Positions 31,332 to 32,641 of a stretch of 32,641 nt of DNA are shown one piece after another; position 1 is the stretch's first letter; each line of letters opens with the position of its first letter. This stretch comes from Rhodocyclaceae bacterium. GTDB taxonomy: Bacteria > Pseudomonadota > Gammaproteobacteria > Burkholderiales > Rhodocyclaceae. Below the pieces are notes generated by a model. The model was not told the DNA's origin, did not search any database, and saw nothing but the letters and a program-made list of their open reading frames with translations. Where the stretch lies: the NCBI GenBank assembly GCA_020445805.1, contig JAGRFX010000020.1:1-32641 (forward strand). Direction: 5' to 3'. Both the position numbers and the translations under genes were made by a program.

Positions 31332-32641
31332 TCAATGCACGGTACACACCATGCAGGGATCGAAGGACCGAACGACGTGCTGGACCTGGACCGAAGCGGC
31401 ACCGGCATCGCCCAGTTCGATCCCGACCAGGGCCTGCTCGAGCGCGCCGGGCGTGCCATTGCGATCTCTTGGCGAGAAGTTCCACGTGGTCGGGGCAATG
31501 ATCTGGTAGTTGGCGATGTGCCCCTTGCGGACGACCAGCCAGTGACCCAGAGCCCCCCGGGCCGCTTCTACGAGACCGACCCCCTGGGCCTCATCGGGCA
31601 CCTCGGCACGGACGCAGAACGGCTCACCCGGCGCGAGCGCCCGCACCCAGGCTTCCATCGCGATCACGGTCCGCGCGATCTCCAGCAGTCGCCCGACCAC
31701 CCGGCCGTGCACGCTGCCCCCCCAGTCCGCGACCAGCGCCCGGGCCAGCGGATGGCCATCCACCACCTGCCGCGCCAGGGCACCGCATTCGACCACCTGG
31801 CCTTGCCAGCGTGGCGCCTTGCACCAGCTGTAGGCGTCGGGCTTGTCCGCGGCCGGCAGGGTATCGCCCTGCCAGGGGTGTACCGGCGCAGGCGGCCCGA
31901 GCATCCAGCTGCGGCTCACCTCCTCGGCGACATCCTCGTGCCGGAAGGGCGCGAGCTGCCCGGCCTCCCACACGCCCGCCGCGTAGCCGGGTTCGCCCGC
32001 CACGCGATAGGTGCCGACACTGAGGAAGCGCCCGGCCGAGCGCCCGAGCCGGCGCAGGTCCAGGGCCTCGCCCAGGTGCAGAAACACGCCCAGGTCCCCC
32101 CGTGGCCGTGCCGTGCGCCAGGCGTCGAGGGCAGCCATCGAGTCCAGCGCGGCGACCGCCTCGAGCGCGTCACCGTACAGGGTGCGCTCAAGCCAGCCGC
32201 GAAACTCGCGCAGCATGGCGAAGAGGCGGATCTTCTCGGCCGCACTGACCGCGCGCGCCGATCCGCCCGGCTGGAGGCTCAGTGTGTGCGGCCACTTGCC
32301 CCCCAGGAGGCCCGTCAGGTGCATCAGCCGCGCCCGTGCCGGCAGCATCTCCGCCGACGCCGATCCGCGGACCGCCTCGAAGCGGGCCTTGACCTCCGCG
32401 TGCCATGGCGCGCCTGCGTAGGCATCGCGCGCGAAATCGGGCATGAAGAAGAGGTAGAAGTGGGTGAGGTGATCGGCCACGTTCTCGCAGGCGAGCAGCA
32501 GGTTGGTGGCCAGGTCGCCATTGGGCGGAGCCACGACGCCGAGCGCATCGCGCAGGGCGAGGGCGCTCGCCACCGACTGGGAGACCGAGCAGATGCCGCA
32601 GATCCGCGGCACAAAGACCATCGCATCGAGCGGATGCTTGC
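31332..32641 (-). CDS. hupV: Regulatory [NiFe] hydrogenase large subunit, N-terminus beyond the window
   Basis: The large subunit of a hydrogen-sensing (group 2b, HupUV/HoxBC) hydrogenase: it binds the Ni-Fe site and, in known systems, signals H2 to a HoxJ/HupT kinase. The visible 436 residues contain the N-terminal nickel CxxC in RICGICSVSQS and the C-terminal CxxC in DPCMVC. The SVSQS variant, the ENVADHLTHFYLFFMPDFARDAY segment and the ending exactly at TVH (no removable C-terminal peptide) distinguish it from energy-linked hydrogenases. The frame continues to the right-hand window edge, so the ATG at 32621 is internal and roughly 45-50 residues are missing. The small subunit is expected immediately outside the window. 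NikR at 19266 fits a nickel need. HoxC is the same protein under another name. Confidence 0.93.
   Translation of the reverse strand, partial: KHPLDAMVFVPRICGICSVSQSVASALALRDALGVVAPPNGDLATNLLLACENVADHLTHFYLFFMPDFARDAYAGAPWHAEVKARFEAVRGSASAEMLPARARLMHLTGLLGGKWPHTLSLQPGGSARAVSAAEKIRLFAMLREFRGWLERTLYGDALEAVAALDSMAALDAWRTARPRGDLGVFLHLGEALDLRRLGRSAGRFLSVGTYRVAGEPGYAAGVWEAGQLAPFRHEDVAEEVSRSWMLGPPAPVHPWQGDTLPAADKPDAYSWCKAPRWQGQVVECGALARQVVDGHPLARALVADWGGSVHGRVVGRLLEIARTVIAMEAWVRALAPGEPFCVRAEVPDEAQGVGLVEAARGALGHWLVVRKGHIANYQIIAPTTWNFSPRDRNGTPGALEQALVGIELGDAGAASVQVQHVVRSFDPCMVCTVH

Overview
The window is GC-rich chromosomal DNA, densely coded on both strands. It most likely comes from a betaproteobacterium of the Rhodocyclales type (Azoarcus/Thauera-like). 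This is an inference from gene content: a PhaB reductase and a phasin, a hydrogen-sensing [NiFe] hydrogenase, NikR, a Zur/Znu zinc operon, many c-di-GMP and two-component proteins, and DUF2868/DUF3482 genes. I see no tRNA, rRNA, CRISPR array, insertion sequence or phage gene, and no gene-free stretch longer than about 270 bases.

Layout. 1-3946 (+): the 3' part of creA, then a tight run of a DUF2868 membrane protein, a DUF3482 GTPase and a DUF364 protein. 4134-7577 (+): a MASE1-CHASE-PAS-GGDEF-EAL protein with a degenerate EAL domain. 7591-8516 (-): phaB with a clear promoter and terminator. 8623-12630 (-): a MASE1-CHASE hybrid histidine kinase. 12739-13341 (-): a phasin with terminator and two PhaR-like operator boxes. 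13477-19754 (-): a four-gene signalling run, transcribed as nikR, a soluble PAS histidine kinase, an NCS1-permease/hybrid-kinase fusion and a LuxR-type response regulator. 19885-20592 (-): an outer-membrane beta-barrel gene just upstream of nikR.

20771-25550 (+): a lipoprotein periplasmic-binding protein followed by a Cache-HAMP-PAS-GAF-PAS-GGDEF-EAL gene that is interrupted by one in-frame amber codon. 25570-28756 (+): a zinc operon (zur, a 55-codon membrane ORF, znuC, znuB, znuA) in which every junction overlaps; its promoter carries a Zur-box candidate over the -10. A related motif precedes the next gene, a double-CDGSH iron-sulfur protein. 29185-30534 (+): an MFS transporter. 30557-31064 (-): a secreted single-Cache protein with its terminator. 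31332-32641 (-): the large subunit of a regulatory (HupV/HoxC-type) hydrogenase, running off the window.

Themes. Metal homeostasis (zinc import; nickel sensing beside a nickel enzyme), PHA storage, and unusually many sensory proteins. The most novel-looking item is the NikR-linked operon in which a nucleobase-type permease is fused to a hybrid kinase through a cysteine-rich segment. It resembles CrbS/CbrA-type transporter-kinases in layout but uses a different transporter family.
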